From Ectobius pallidus (Eukaryota; Arthropoda; Insecta; Blattodea; Ectobiidae): a DNA stretch of 64,000 nucleotides. Positions 9,718 to 22,545 of this stretch are shown here, piece by piece (the first letter of the stretch is position 1; each line of letters begins with the position of its first letter). Location of the stretch: the NCBI GenBank assembly GCA_964059195.1, contig CAXKWD010000006.1, forward strand, positions 11,338,530 to 11,402,529, given 5' to 3'. Made by a program: the position numbers and the translations under genes. Below the pieces are notes generated by a model. The model was not told where the DNA came from and did not search any database. It saw nothing but the letters and a program-made list of their open reading frames with translations.

Positions 9718-11000
9718 GGGCCATTTCACACAGGGTCACTTGTGACGGTCACCAGTTTTTGCAGTGAACACACCTGAGTCATTTGTGAAAGTCACCACTA
9801 GTATTCCTGATACAGTCAAACCTTAAAATGATTTTTGTGTGCCCTAGCAGATTGTATTGTTATATGAGGGTTGTTATATTGAGGGGTGTAACCTACAGGA
9901 ACGGACATGCAAAATAGTACAACGCTAATTTTGTTACTTAACTTACTGACTTCCGTTGAATTGTAACCATAGCTACTTTACATCCTCACACTTAAAAAGA
10001 ATTGAATGTTCAGACTGGTTTAACATCACTGATCATTGCATGCTTTGAGCCTATACTATTTCCAACTAAAGAATAAAGTAGATGTAAACAAAACCACGTG
10101 ACATGATGGGTTCTGATTGGGAGTTGGACGCACAACCTCTCCAGGCTCTTGCTTGTCGTCTTCTTACGAGTATTAATGTAGTTTCTTCAAAACATAACGG
10201 CAACTTAGATATTTTAGTAGGTCCGCTTTCTTTTCCCCCTACTTGTACATGTTGAAGTAACAACCTAACTCATAGTATGCTTCTGCACACATAAGGAATG
10301 ATTTTAGATTCGGTGATCCTATTTTCCACCTCTCATTAACCTCTCTTTTCTGGAATTTCTAAGAAATGTAAGAGATATCAGGCACCCAGAAAACAATATT
10401 GGTGACTGGGAAGGTTACTGATCTGACACCATCCATAAGGCTAAGCTCTGGTTTGCAGTAACAATTCAACCGCCAGATATCGTTAAAAAAGGGTGTTTCT
10501 AAAATAGCTTCACCGTTATAGTGAGTTACATTTAACATTATTAGGATAGGAAATTCGACGAGACCAAACAAAAATATTGCTATATGCAGGTTTATTGTTA
10601 TATTGATGTTTGTTATACAGAGGTTTGACTGTAGCAGCTGCATGATAAAACAATTTGTCATCGCTTTTTGACATCCCAAATGGCAGGTCGACATTCCACT
10701 TCACTTATAAAATCTTCAGTATTAATCAAATCTAAACTCATGGCTGGATAACTAAATTCACTGAACTTGACTGTACAACTGAATTATGTATATATAATTT
10801 GCATTATTGGCAATCCAATGCGTTGACTTCACTTCTGTCCCGGTGTGAACCAATGCTTCTCCGCCGGTGACCGTCAATTGTGTTCGGGGTTGACACTGCA
10901 GCGTCACTTGTGTTTGGGTGGGTCACTAGTATGAAAACTCCATTTAAACCAATGCTTCTTCACCGGTGACTGTCACAAATAACCCAGTGTGAAAAGGCTC
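9718..11000. mobile_element. TIR element (Harbinger-like ends) hosting a nested pogo-like element
   Basis: Left GGGCCATTTCACAC..GTGACGGTCACC pairs with right GGTGACTGTCAC..GTGTGAAAAGGCTC. Such ends are common in PIF/Harbinger MITEs, but no clean 3-bp target duplication was found. The right side contains repeated GTCACTTGTG and CCGGTGACYGTC motifs. It is interrupted at 9813-10631. Confidence 0.6.
9813..10631. mobile_element. pogo/Tigger-like MITE
   Basis: Ends CAGTCAAACCTTAAAATG and, inverted, ACAGAGGTTTGACTG, with TA at 9811-9812 and 10632-10633. Terminal regions repeat TGTTATAT(T/G)GAGG-like words. No transposase frame. Confidence 0.75.
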
Positions 11001-11112
11001 AGTAAAAATGTGACATTTCAGAATGTTTAGGAATTGCTTTTGCCTTATTGCTGACTATAGAAGTGAGCAATGTTACGGGTTTACTTTATCTCACCCTTGA
11101 CTTGCTAATGTA

Positions 11113-11966
11113 CAGTCGGTCAAATAAAAAATGTCGGGACTGGTATGCAGTTAAGTTTTAACGCATTAGTTCACAAGTTTCCTATAAAAGACATAAAATA
11201 CAGGTCATTCTCAGAACATATGAGGCCATGCGACAGGAGGGAAAAAATGAACGCAGAACACGCAACACACGATACTCATCTTAATATATTGTCATAATTC
11301 ATTTTGCTTTATTCTTATTTAAGTTCGTTATTATGTTTCATTATGTTATCTTCTATTTTCAGTACGTTTCTTATTATACATACGCATTTGTTGTAAAATC
11401 ATACATTCTTTCTTGCTCCAAAATTCGAACCAAAAATGATAATTCATTAGAATTAATTATTTTGTTATTCCAGTCATTGCCGTGTTTGAAAAAATAAACA
11501 AATAAAAATAAAAAACATACAAGAACCCACTGAGGATTGAACCCTGTCCTCACACGATCAATTCCGATGTCTTGACCATTACGCTATTGCGAATAAATGA
11601 GAATAACCTTCATAACTCTGATGAGATTGTAATATCCAAGCTTGAAAATACGATTAAGCCAAAGTTATTGATTTTGCACTACAAGTACCGGTATTATAAA
11701 AGAAAATCTTTAAAAAATGCTCCTCACGGATTTATTCATTATTAATGTTATAAGAATTTGCAACCAAGAATATGGCGGATGTGATTCATATAGCCACAGC
11801 CTTCTATATATGTTCCTTTTGGAACAAAACTGACTAAATACTCAAGAAAATACATGGACAGACAATAGGCATGTGTGAACCTAACCTTAAGTCTCCTGTG
11901 CATGCGCAAATGCTCGTTCGTGATACTTTATCAAATACCGACCGACGTTTTTTATTTGACCAACTG
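11113..11966 (+). mobile_element. TIR element of the CAGTCGGTCAAATAAAAAA family, copy 1
   Basis: Terminal repeats CAGTCGGTCAAATAAAAAA and, inverted, TTTTTTATTTGACCAACTG are flanked by TA (11111-11112, 11967-11968). This indicates a Tc1/mariner-pogo type element. A second copy in the other orientation is at 61793-62563 and shares subterminal sequence. This copy contains a tRNA-like segment (11521-11592) that the other lacks. Confidence 0.8.
11521..11592 (-). repeat. tRNA-like (SINE or tRNA-pseudogene) segment
   Basis: On the minus strand an A-box-like TAGCGTAATGGTCAAGAC is followed by a B-box-like GGGTTCAATCC about 35 nt later. No sound acceptor stem was found, so this is a tRNA-derived repeat, not a tRNA gene. 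Confidence 0.5.
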
Positions 11967-12126
11967 TACTAAACTAAACTCCATGGCACTGCATCCCTGA
12001 AGGAACCATGCCGACATCAACTGTCATTAATGATGGTTTCCACTAATTCTTATCAAGTAGCTTCTCCGTTTGTGTCATGAAGCTGAGTGCACCCCGTTCC
12101 AGATCTCTCTAACTCAGAAAAAATCA

Positions 12127-12191
12127 GAGGAGGTACCAGGGATCAAACCAGAGACTGTGGATCTGTGACCGGCAACGCTAGAGGCTATGCA
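12127..12191 (-). repeat. tRNA-like segment
   Basis: The minus strand reads TAGCCTCTAGCGTTGCCGG (degenerate A box) and then TGGTTTGATCCCTGG (B box). The cloverleaf is not convincing; probably a SINE relic. Confidence 0.4.
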
Positions 12192-12586
12192 GGTGTTATA
12201 CAGCATATAGCAAACAATTTGAAATAGCCTGAAGTGACCAAAGACTGTCAAAAGACCTTTAAGACATTGGTTATCAACATTTTGAAGTGGTTATATAGTA
12301 TTACATAAAAATAATATACTAAACATTGTTCCTGAAAGAATGAACTGATTTATACTTAGTTTTTTATATTAATGTCTATTCTTAGTTTTTTATATTAATG
12401 TCCATTTTTAAATGTTGAAATGCATATGACTAAAGCTAACATTTTATGTAATTGGATTATTGTGTTCTTTACCATGAATGAAAGTATCACAAAATACAAC
12501 AATCTCCTAATTATCGGTGCTAATTGGGACCATGACACATATGAATAAATAGGTAAGTTATATATAAGCATAAATATTCTCACGTA

Positions 12587-13390
12587 CTACCCGCGTGCGA
12601 TTTCTTGAGCGCTCGGCTCCCTAGTCCTCATTCGGTAGGTTTCGTTCAACTTCGTAGGTTAAGCTGACAACATTGAAACACGACGTACGCTATACACCCT
12701 GACATCTAGTGGCTTCAATACTAAGCTTTCATTCTGTCTCAGGATTCTTATTTATTTATTGACATTATCTTTTCTGACGCATCGAGTTATGGGGAAAAAT
12801 ACAATCTTTCGAACTGCTGATTTCACAAACACTTCATCGTACATCCAATACTTTCCTCACCTCTTCAAGAATTCCGTATGTGCTAATTTCTGATGATCCC
12901 GTGAACTCTGATGTCAATTTCATGGACTGAAAGTTGAGTGAACTTTTCACAATTTGTATTAAATACATTTAAAATTAGGCCTATAGCTTTCTCCACTTTT
13001 AGATGCCTTACCTCTCTTACGTTTTAAAACACGAAATGGTGAAGCATGTTCTGCTAAGACTCTTCTTTATGCTTAAAATTAGTCATCCAGTGTAAAAATA
13101 TTGAGCCTATATTATGCATAATATTATTATTTGATGACTTATTTCATAACCAAAGGCTTTTGACGTGTAATTAATTGTTACGCAATACCGTCACCACGTT
13201 ATATTATTGAACTGCATTAAAATCGTTGTATATTAAAGTCACTACATAAAATACCATACGCGCGATTCTGCTGAATCGTTATTTCTTTGGTTGACAACAC
13301 TGCAGAAAGACTGGCGGAATAGCTATGTTTTGTTCCCCCCGACCCTCACTTCCCCGTAAATCCAGCGCCCAAGAAGTGGCGCGCGGGTAG
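12587..13390. mobile_element. TIR MITE with CTACCCGCG ends
   Basis: Left CTACCCGCGTGCGATTTC and right complement CTACCCGCGCGCCACTTC continue as paired sequence (TTGRGCGCT) for about 30 bp. TA flanks both ends (12585-12586, 13391-13392). No coding content. Confidence 0.7.
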
Positions 13391-14156
13391 TATGAATAAT
13401 CCAAACTGGGTTTGAGATTTTGAATTTCTCAAATTTTGTCGCCATATTGTGCATATATGACAAAATTAAATGGGTGAAATTCAAAATCTGACAAAATAAA
13501 TTGCGGGGAATTCAAATTTTCATGCACAGATAATTGGTAGTTTGTTGTACTCTGAAAATATGTCCTTAGTCGAAAGTTTTAATGGGCAAATGTCCTTTGA
13601 GGGAGTATGTAAGTAAGCAGGGGGAATTGCATGATAGCTTTTATTTTATTATGATATTGAGTTAACTCTTGATATTTACAATTTTAAGAATCTTCATATA
13701 AGGCCCAAGAAACTAAAAACTTAATAGATAGTACTAATGGAAAAAATGAAATTAGTATTACCTGCAATATTAGATGGATAGATATTTATTTACTAAGAAA
13801 AATTACAAAAGAGTCTACTGGATTTTACGCTAGTCATTTTACCAGTAGACATATTAAACACAATAATACATTTCCTTAGAGTGTGTGCAAAAACATATAC
13901 AGATAAGTTTCTTCTCTGCTTCCTTAAAACTATGTTCATATGTCTTCCTTCTGTTCGCATCACGACACCATTATATTCTATTACTCTTGCTATTAAGAAA
14001 TGCCCTGCACTCAAACTCTTTATGGATAACGCATTACATTTCACTTATTTAATTTAGCTACCGCATTCTTGTATTTTCATTTTCACTGATGTGTAGCACT
14101 GATCCCTACAAGAAATTAAAAGTTAGAATTTCTTTTTACTCCTTAATTCAATCCTA

Positions 14157-14177
14157 CCCCCCCCCCCCCCCCCCCCC
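14157..14177. repeat. Poly-C run of 21
   Basis: Uninterrupted C21. Runs of this kind are prone to length error in sequencing. Confidence 0.95.
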
Positions 14178-14477
14178 ATTACACATGTGTTCTTCTGTGC
14201 AACTTTGTTTCGACCATGGCCCCATTGGGGTAGAAACATTGACAGGCCTTCTCTCACTAGGTACCTACAATGTTATTAAATATTTACATAATGTCTAAGT
14301 TGAAAATATTTGTGTTGCTAAAGTTCAACTTGTATACAGGTTTGCATGCTATTTCGTTTGGGTAAGTTTGATAAAATATTTCTAAATAGGCATACATTGC
14401 TTGTTAAGATTTATAATAAACATAAGCGTAAATTTATTCAGTGAACAAAATGGCTTTTAATTTGACTATAGGGTTAT

Positions 14478-14530
14478 AAAAAAAAGTGTGTGGAACGCCA
14501 CACGACAGATGTACAACTTGTTTCAATTTT
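14478..14530 (+). other. Leading hairpin motif of the AT block
   Basis: After an A run comes GTGTGG-AACG-CCACAC, a six-pair hairpin, then CGACAG and ACTTG. The same motif heads the block at 23895, with base changes on both sides of the stem that keep pairing (GCATGG-AACG-TCATGC). Confidence 0.6.
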
Positions 14531-15946
14531 TTTGGTTTTTTCAATTTTGGGTTATTGAATTTTTTCAATTTTTGATTGGACTTTTTTAATAGTGGGTTTT
14601 TAAACTTCTTTAATTCTTTTAATTTTTTATCCTTTATTTTTTAATTTTGGATCTTGGAAAATTAAAAATCCAAAATTTAAAAAATCTAAAATACAAAAAA
14701 TAGAAAAATCGAAGGTTCAAAATTTAAAAAATCCAAAATAAAAAACTATTAAATAATCGAAAATTAAAAATGTAGTCCGAAATAAAAAAGTTAAAAATAT
14801 TCCGAATCCAAAATTAAAAAAAGAATTGAAATTTAAAAAAAAACTAAATAAAAAGGATACAATTCCAACATTAACAAATTCAAAATACATTTTAGAACAT
14901 AAAAAAATACAAAACCTAAAAAAATGAATGAATCAAAAATCTTAATTCCAAATTTTAAAAATCCGAAATTAAAAAAAGATCAAAAAAAATTCCACGATCG
15001 AAAATTTAAAAAAAAAAACAATTCCAACGTTTAAGAAATTCAAAGATCATTTAGAAAATAAAAGAAAATTTACGAAGTAAATATCTAGAAATTCAAACGA
15101 AAATCCAAAATTAAAAAATCCAGAAAATAAAATTCAAAGATCGAAACTTCAAAAACCCCAAATTTTATGAAATCCAATATTAAAAAATCGAAAATACAAA
15201 ATTTAAAAATCCAATATAGAAAATGAAAAGATCCAACATTTGAAAATCAAAATTAAAAAATCCAAAACCTAAAGTCACAAATCCAAAATTAAGTAAGCTA
15301 AAAAACAAATATAGAAACAAGAACCTTGTAATTACAAAATCGAAAATCTTAAACTCAAAAAATCTAAAAATCGAAAATTCACACTAGTGTTTTGATTTTG
15401 GATCTTCAAATTCTTAATCTTGGGGTTTTAGATTTCTTAATTTTTTAAATTTCGATCTTTGTATTTATTGATGTTGGAATCGAAATTGAAATTTCAAATT
15501 TAGAAATTTTCGAAAAACTGCGAAATTAAACATTTCTGATTGTGAAAATATCAAAATTAGTAAAATTTTAATTTAGAAATATTCAAAATTGCAAATTATG
15601 AAAAAATTCAAAATCGCAAATTACGAAAATTTTGAATTTCAAATGTTTATTATTGCAAATTTAGGTAATTTCTAATTTGGAAAATTTCAAAATTTTTTAA
15701 TTTGAATGATTTCAAATTTGGACATTTTTGAAATGCTAAATTTCAAATAACGTTATTCTAAAAAAAAATTAAAATTGAAAATTTTCTAAATTGCAAATAT
15801 GATATTACGATAATCTCTAAAATTTCAATTTCATAATTTCAATCATTGCAAATTTCTAGTTTGCAAGATTTTCTCATTTTAGATTTTAAATTTCATAACT
15901 TCAGAATTTTGAAGTTTCAAAGTAACAAAAGTTTAATTTTTTTTTT

Positions 15947-16213
15947 ACTTAGTCCACTCTTGCACTAAAGCAATTTTGGTGCAAGAGCAGAGTATGTCCA
16001 ATTTAAAAAAATTGGACTTGGTCCACTTTTGCACTAAAGCAATAATAGAGCGAGCGTGGACTAAGTCCAAATTTGAAAAATAATTTTGGACTTAGTCCAA
16101 TCTCGCATTAAAGCAATATTAGTGCCAAAGTGGAATTTTAAAAATTTAATTTTGGATTAGTTCACTCTTGCACTAAGCAATATTAGTGCAAGAGTGGACT
16201 AAGTCCAAAATTA
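15947..16213. repeat. Array of four hairpin units
   Basis: Four units (about 15947-16001, 16011-16073, 16081-16140, 16148-16213) are each a long palindrome. The left half is close to GGACTTAGTCCACTCTTGCA, the loop contains AAGCAAT, and the right half is the reverse complement. The fourth unit pairs almost perfectly over about 28 bp. Units differ by substitutions and small indels. Confidence 0.85.
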
Positions 16214-18344
16214 AGCTTTAAAAATTATCTTATGTACTAATGTAGCGTTTATTTTAAAAATCAACTTCTGAAATTTTTTAACTTCAAAATTTAAAAATGT
16301 GAAATTATGAAATTTTAAAATTTGCTTTTTGGAAATTTTTTTCAAATTAGCAATTTTTGACTATTAAAATTAGCAAAGTTGAAAATTTCCAAATTCGAAA
16401 TTTTGTACTTTTAAAATTTTCCGACTTGGAAATTTTCAAATTTGCATTATTTCAATTTAAAATTTCCAATTTAGAGATTATCGTTTGCAAATTAAAATTT
16501 CCCAAATTTGATATTTTCAACATTGAATATTTTGAAAATATGCAAATTTGAAATTTTCAATTCCAAATTTGCAATTTAGAAATGTTCTAATTTTGCAATT
16601 ATGTAATTTTCAACATTTGAAGCTTTCATTTTCTTGAAATAATTCACATTTGAAATTTCTGTTTTAATTTTCGTAATTTGCAATTTGATAATCTGAAATT
16701 TCCAAATTTGAATTTTTGAAGTTTTACAATTTTAAATTTGCAATTTTTAGATTATCTAATTTTAAATGTACAATTTTGAATATTTCCAATTTTAAAATTT
16801 TCAGAATTTGAAAATTGCGATTTCGCAGTTTTCGAAAATTTCTAAATTTGCAATGATTGAAAATATCCAAAATTGAAATTTTCAATTTTGATTCCGACAT
16901 TAATAAATTTAAAGATCCAAATTTAAGAAATCTAGAACCCCAAAATTAAGAATCCGAAAATTCAAAGGTCCATAATTAAGAAATTAATAAATCGAGTAAT
17001 AAAATGTTTGGAATTTCGATTTTTTAATTTTGGTTTTTTAGATTTTAATTTTCTAATTTTGGATTTTTAAAATTTGTATCTTCCAATGTTGGAATTTTAG
17101 ATTTTTTAATGATGGTTTTTTTTATTTTTTTGGGAATATCGGTTCCTAAAAACTGTTTTTTTTTTTGTTTCGCTTGGATTTTTAAATTTAAATTTTCTTA
17201 AATTTCAATCTTTGAATTTGTTATTGTTGGAATTTTGAATTTATTAAGCTTTCATTTTTTATTTATTGTTTTTTTACATTTTTGGTTTTCGATTTTTAAT
17301 TTTGGATTTTATGATTGTTTAATTTTTTATTATTTAATTTTAAATTTTTCTTATTAAGGATATTTTAATTTTTCGGTTTTTTTAATTACGGATTTTAATT
17401 TTTTTAAATTATGGCCTTAAGATATTTTAATTTTGGATTTTTAAATTTTTGGTTCTTCGAATTTTTATTTTATCGATTCTTTAATTTTGGATAATCGATT
17501 TATTGTTTGGGTGTTTAGACCTTTTAGTTTGTTTTTCGATTTTGGAATTTTTCATTTTTTTTAGAATTACGGTTTTTTAGTTTCCATCTTTGGTATCTTA
17601 TTATCTGGATTTTTTAAATTTTGGATATCTGAATATTTAATTGTTTGGATATTTGCTTTTGGTTTTTAAGGTTTTTAAATTTTTAATTTATGGATCTTTG
17701 AATTTTTTATTTCTTGGATTTTGGTTTTTAGACTTTATAATTTTGGATTTTGAATTTTTGTTAATTTCAAATTTATTTATTTACTTTTTTTTTTAATTTG
17801 GATCTTTAATTTTCGTTTTTCCATTTTTAATTTTGCATTTTCCACGGTTTAATTTTGGATTTTTTAATTATCGGATCTTTGAATTTTTTTATTTTTTGGA
17901 TCTCTCTATTTTTTAATTTTGGATTTATAATTTTAGATTTTTTATTATTTAAATTTTTTATTTTATTATTATTTTTTTTAAAATCTTGTTTTTTAATTTA
18001 GACCTTTAATTTGTTTAATGTTGGAATTTTGGATTTTTAAATTTTCCATGCTTGAATTGTTTTTATTTTCTTATTTTGTTTTTTGGATATTTTAAATTTT
18101 GGATTTATCTTTATTTTTTGGGTTTTCAATTCTTTTTAATTTGGATATTTGAATTTGTGTTGGAATTTTGGATTTTTTCATTTTTGATCTTTGAAAATTT
18201 TAGTTTCTGGGTTTTTAGATTTTTTAATTTTGTATTTTTAAAACCTTGGATCTAAATATTTTTTAATTTAGGATTTTTAATTTTGGGTCTTTGTTTTTTA
18301 TTTTTAATTATGGATGTTATATATTTTAATTTTGGATTCGAATT

Positions 18345-19415
18345 CAGTATTTCCAAGCTAATCCAGGAGTTGACAAGCCAACAATACTACTCTGAAGATG
18401 ACAGATGCAGTTTGCAAATGTTGAATTTATTATTTATTTGACTTCATGTTTAGTTGATCCTGTTGAAGAAATACATTAGAACTCTGTAACTGTTTGCACA
18501 ACTACTACAGAAAAAATGAATACTCTTTTGTAGCAAAAAAAAAATACATCTAGTGTATAAATTACCATTGGATTCCCAAGAGTTTATGAGTATCGATAGA
18601 TTCGAGACTCTGCAGCAGGAGCAACTTTATCTAAAGAAACTCATTAACTCGAGTTGGATTTATTAAGACTATTCCATGAATAAAAGTAATGGATTATATA
18701 AATAATATTATATTCTAATATAAATATTAATTTCTGGTTTGTTTAAAATAAAATCGTTAATAGTGTCAGCTGAAGATCACAGCATACTAAATTAATGAAC
18801 AGTCTACATTATGGAATACTAAGCAATGCTATCAACAAAGTAGTTTCAAAAGAGTTAACCTCAAAATTAAGAGAAGCTAAAGGCGGAACAAAATAAAACT
18901 TTTTTTTTTCCAAATAAATTGCAATTGAATGTGCATTGGTTAAAAGCACAATTTTCTTCTCCGTTGGATTTTCTCATAAGCTTATTGAGGCCCAATCTGC
19001 TTTAAACGCAGATTCCCTAGTCAATTCAATTCAATTGTACTTACGATCTTCACAGAACTGTTGTAACTGAATCCATTTGCATTTTATATTTCTTTCAGTA
19101 TAATGTGGTCTAGCTTCCTTTATGATATCAAACATCAACAGACGCATTACCAAACTTTGAGCTTTCATTGGCGGCAACAATGGATGACAAACTAGTAATC
19201 ACTGCATAGCGATACTGTTACGGTTCGGTAACGAGGTAAATGGCTTCTTCGCGATTCTTACATGAATGTTGTAAGATAAACTGTTGAGCTTAACGTAACC
19301 ACAAAGTGAAACTTACATGTATCATATTTAATAGTTCATGATAAAAGATGTAAAAGTTCTAATCTGTATTTACAAAGTAGAGTGAAGAGTGAGAAAAGCG
19401 GTGTTACATGAAATT
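18345..19415. other. No feature recognised
   Basis: AT-rich sequence without coding potential. A short CAATTCAATTCAATT run lies at about 19020-19037. Confidence 0.4.
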
Positions 19416-19418
19416 TAA

Positions 19419-20326
19419 AGCCGGTATTCATAGTCGCAATATGTCGTACGTATATCCAAGTCGAACTTTAATCTCGTCTTAAGTTGAGTTTCTGACACAA
19501 ACAAGTCGGACTTATTTACTTTATAAAGTCAGACTTGACAAAGTCGAGCTTATTGCTATTCATAGTCACTAAAGTACGACTTATTTGTTGAAATAAGTCG
19601 TTCTTTATCAAGTCAAGGGTTGCCCTGACTTATTTCAGTTCAAGCCAGAACCATGGATAGTTATTTTGAGGATCTGGGCGAGGTATTATTAGAAACTCGC
19701 ACCCCAAAGCGTTATTGGAGAAAGATGATGAATCCATTCAAATTCTACAGTGACACTGAATTTAAAAAGAGATTTAGTTTCAAAAGGACACAATTTTGGA
19801 AATATCAATCGCCTATCTTTCATAAGCATTTCTCTCTGCTGGTATTTCATATCACCCCAAAGCTTCGTAAGCTGTTTTGAATCTCTCTCAAACAATAATT
19901 AATATCAAAATAAAAACATAAGCGTACCAGTATTAATTCTGAACCATCTCCAAGCTAATATATACACAGAATATTGTAAAGAAACTACTGATCAGCTTAC
20001 TTGCACGCTGCATAATATGACTGGATAAATTGAATTCTTTGTTTACAATGCCTGTATTTTTGTATCTCGACAGCGAAATACGTACTCAGGTGGCATTGCA
20101 TTACGTGAAGTCTGATTGGCTAATTCAATTGTTACGGCAGTGAATGTGCGATTTTTCATATTATCTTGTTCGACTTTATGTAGAATAAGTAGAGCTTAAT
20201 GAAGTCAGACTTAATAAAGTACGACTTTAAAGAAGACTATGAATACAAGAAAACATATAGTCGACTGGTCAAATAAGTTCAGCTTTATAAAGTCGGTTCT
20301 TAAGTCGCCGACTATGAATACCGGCC
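19419..20326 (+). mobile_element. Deleted PIF/Harbinger transposon
   Basis: Terminal repeats GCCGGTATTCATAGTCG and its inverse are flanked by TAA (19416-19418, 20327-20329), the TWA-type target duplication of PIF/Harbinger. Many AAGTCGNACTT-type subterminal words lie in both arms. A 75-codon frame starting ATG at 19653 reads MDSYFEDLGEVL, then NPFKFYSDTEFKKRFSF, which matches the N-terminus of Harbinger transposases (the NPFE.YDD.EF..RFRFSK pattern). The DDE domain is missing. Confidence 0.78.
19653..19880 (+). pseudogene. Harbinger-type transposase, N-terminal fragment
   Basis: 75 codons with the conserved 'NPF..Y.D.EF.KRF.F' opening, then divergence and a stop. The whole catalytic domain has been deleted. 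It can only be a relic inside the 19419-20326 element. Confidence 0.6.
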
Positions 20327-21386
20327 TAAGAGTTTGTTTCTGGAATAAATTGTTCCTTTGTACAGATACAGTTAGCAGAATTCAAGAATGCAGTGAAAGC
20401 ATGGCATCAATAGGAAACCATAAGGGCCTGTACTACAGTTGCTAACGTCAACTTCCAGTTACCCCTGAAAATGAATAATTTTTCTTGTACTAGCACCAGA
20501 TGGAAGGCAGGCAGTGATTGCTTCATGTCATGCGTATGGGAGCTGTAATAACAGCTTCAGTAATTAACTCACATTAGTGAGGGTTAGACTTGTCACAACC
20601 CCCTTGAGTACCTTATTTTTCAGTCCATAAGACACACTTTTTTACCTTGAAAACAAAACCTTGAAAGTCGGGAGTGTCTAATGGTTTTAACTCCATTAAA
20701 AATGTTGAAATTATTGTAAATATTACTGGAATACAATAGTTATAAATAGGGGCGGATTTCTATGACAAGTCATATTTTTCCCGATTCCAAGCATCCTGTT
20801 GAAAATGGAACAGCTTTTATTGTGCATATAACTGCATATTTAGGAAAGTTTCAACTATTGTAGCATATTTAGTATGAATATGCATATTTAGGTCATATTT
20901 TTGGCATATTTGTGTGCACAATAAAGAAATTTTGAAGTTTCATATCATATTTTGTAAATTTTGCAGTATGATGATACTTTTGAGAATTTACAGAAATCTA
21001 TATATATAAAAATGAATGTATGTGTGTCTGTGTGTGTGTCCTTTATGCATTACTACACCATTCATCCGATCGCCATGAAACTTTGGGAAGTTGTTGAGTA
21101 CATTCCCGGGAAGGTTTTCGGCATATTACATTTTTAGTTTTTGCATTCGTTATTGAGTTATGAGTGAAAAACTGGCAAAAAACGTGTATTTTAGCGTTTT
21201 CGAAGCATCAATTTTCAGTTACACATTTCAATGTCAAATCAATTACAGTAGGCTTTGGCTATTTTTGACATAAAACCATTACGATCGCTTGAATGTTGTA
21301 GCTCACGCTGGTCGACTCATTTGTTTATCATGTCAAGGCACGCAGATATATGAAATTTTCAACCAACACCGAGGAGGATTATTATT

Positions 21387-22545
21387 AAGTGCCAGTATGG
21401 TACTTTATGAGATTGTGTGGTGGACGAAAAAATGTCTGTCCGTCTGTCTGTCTGTCCGTGTGTCTGTATGCACCATAACTCAAATATGCTTTTTTTGATT
21501 TTCATGAAACTTTGAAAACACATTTATAATGTCCATGGGAAGAACCCTATTGATATTGAACCAAATCGGTTCACTGGTACCGGAGTAATGCTCAATTTAG
21601 TGCCTATTTTAATAGATTATATTAGAAAGGCGCCATAGCTCAAATACGCTGTATCCGATTGCCACGAAACTTGGTATACCCATTTATGACGCCCATGAAA
21701 AGTGCCCTATTTAATTTGAACCTAATCTGTTGACCGGTACCGGAGTAAAACCAAATTTAGTGTATATTTTAAAGGCGCAATAATTCGAATATGCTTTTTC
21801 GGATTTTTATGAAACTTCGTACACGCATTTATAATATCCATGGAAAGCCGTCTATTGATATTCGACCAAATCGGTTGGCCAGTACCAGAATAATGCCCAA
21901 TTTAGTGCATTTTATGTTAATATATAAGAAGTCGCGATAACTCAAATATGCTTTATTGGATTTTCTTGAAACTGTGTATACCCATTTATAATGTACATGG
22001 GAAGAAGTCTACTGATATTGGACCAAATCGGTAGACCGGTACCGTAGTGAAACCCAATTTAGTGTCTATTTTAAAGACGCGGTAACTCAAATACACTTTA
22101 CCGGATTTTTATGAAACTTGGTTTACACATTTATAATGTCCATGGGAAGACGTCTATTGATACTGGATAAAATCGGTTGACCTGTTTCGGAGTTATGCTC
22201 AATTTAGTGCCTATTTTATGGTAATATACGTATTCGAAAGAATTTATTTAAAAAAATGAAAATCAGTTATCTTGACAACATAACCTTTTGTTTTACTGTG
22301 ATTTCTAAGGCTTTGGCAATTAAAATACAGTTAGCTATGACAACACTATTGCTTTAAATGCGTTTATCCCATAACTGACCCAGGTGGCTGAGATGGTAAC
22401 GTCTTGGCGTCACATTCTGGAGTTCCATGGCTCAAATCCCGTAACCGGCCAATTTGACTTTTTTTTATATTCTGCATATCATAACTGCAATCATAACTGA
22501 TTAAACAAAACATACTGGCACTTTGTTAAATCAGTTTACCTGATT
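21387..22545 (-). mobile_element. Unclassified AATAA-targeting element, copy 2
   Basis: The minus-strand copy starts AATCAGGTAAACTGAT at 22545 and ends CATACTGGCACTT at 21387. TTATT flanks it (21382-21386, 22546-22550), the complement of the AATAA flanking copy 1. Five degenerate units are marked by the GGTACCG motif near 21577, 21735, 21880, 22035 and 22180. A tRNA-like segment at 22378-22450 is absent from copy 1 and is probably a later insertion. Confidence 0.75.
22378..22450 (+). repeat. tRNA-like segment
   Basis: TGGCTGAGATGGTAACGTC (A-box-like) and GGCTCAAATCCCG (B-box-like) lie at tRNA spacing. Acceptor pairing is poor; likely a tRNA-derived SINE fragment. Confidence 0.45.

Larger units (their letters stand above)
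14470..18340. repeat. 3.9-kb extremely AT-rich degenerate repeat block
   Basis: Most of the block is built from variants of TTTTTAATTTTGGATTTTT. One strand sense dominates at 14530-14650 and 17030-18330, the opposite sense (AAATCCAAAATTAAAAA) at 14660-15380 and 16890-17000, and a different word family (AAATTTNCAAATTTG) at 15470-16880. The layout is roughly symmetrical around the hairpin array at 15947-16213, so the block could fold back on itself. No credible protein is encoded; the frames at 16357 and 18052 are low-complexity. A shorter relative with the same leading motif is at 23895-24290. Confidence 0.8.

Noticed and set aside
16357..18255. Phe/Ile-rich ORFs
   Set aside because: Low-complexity translation of AT-rich repeats.
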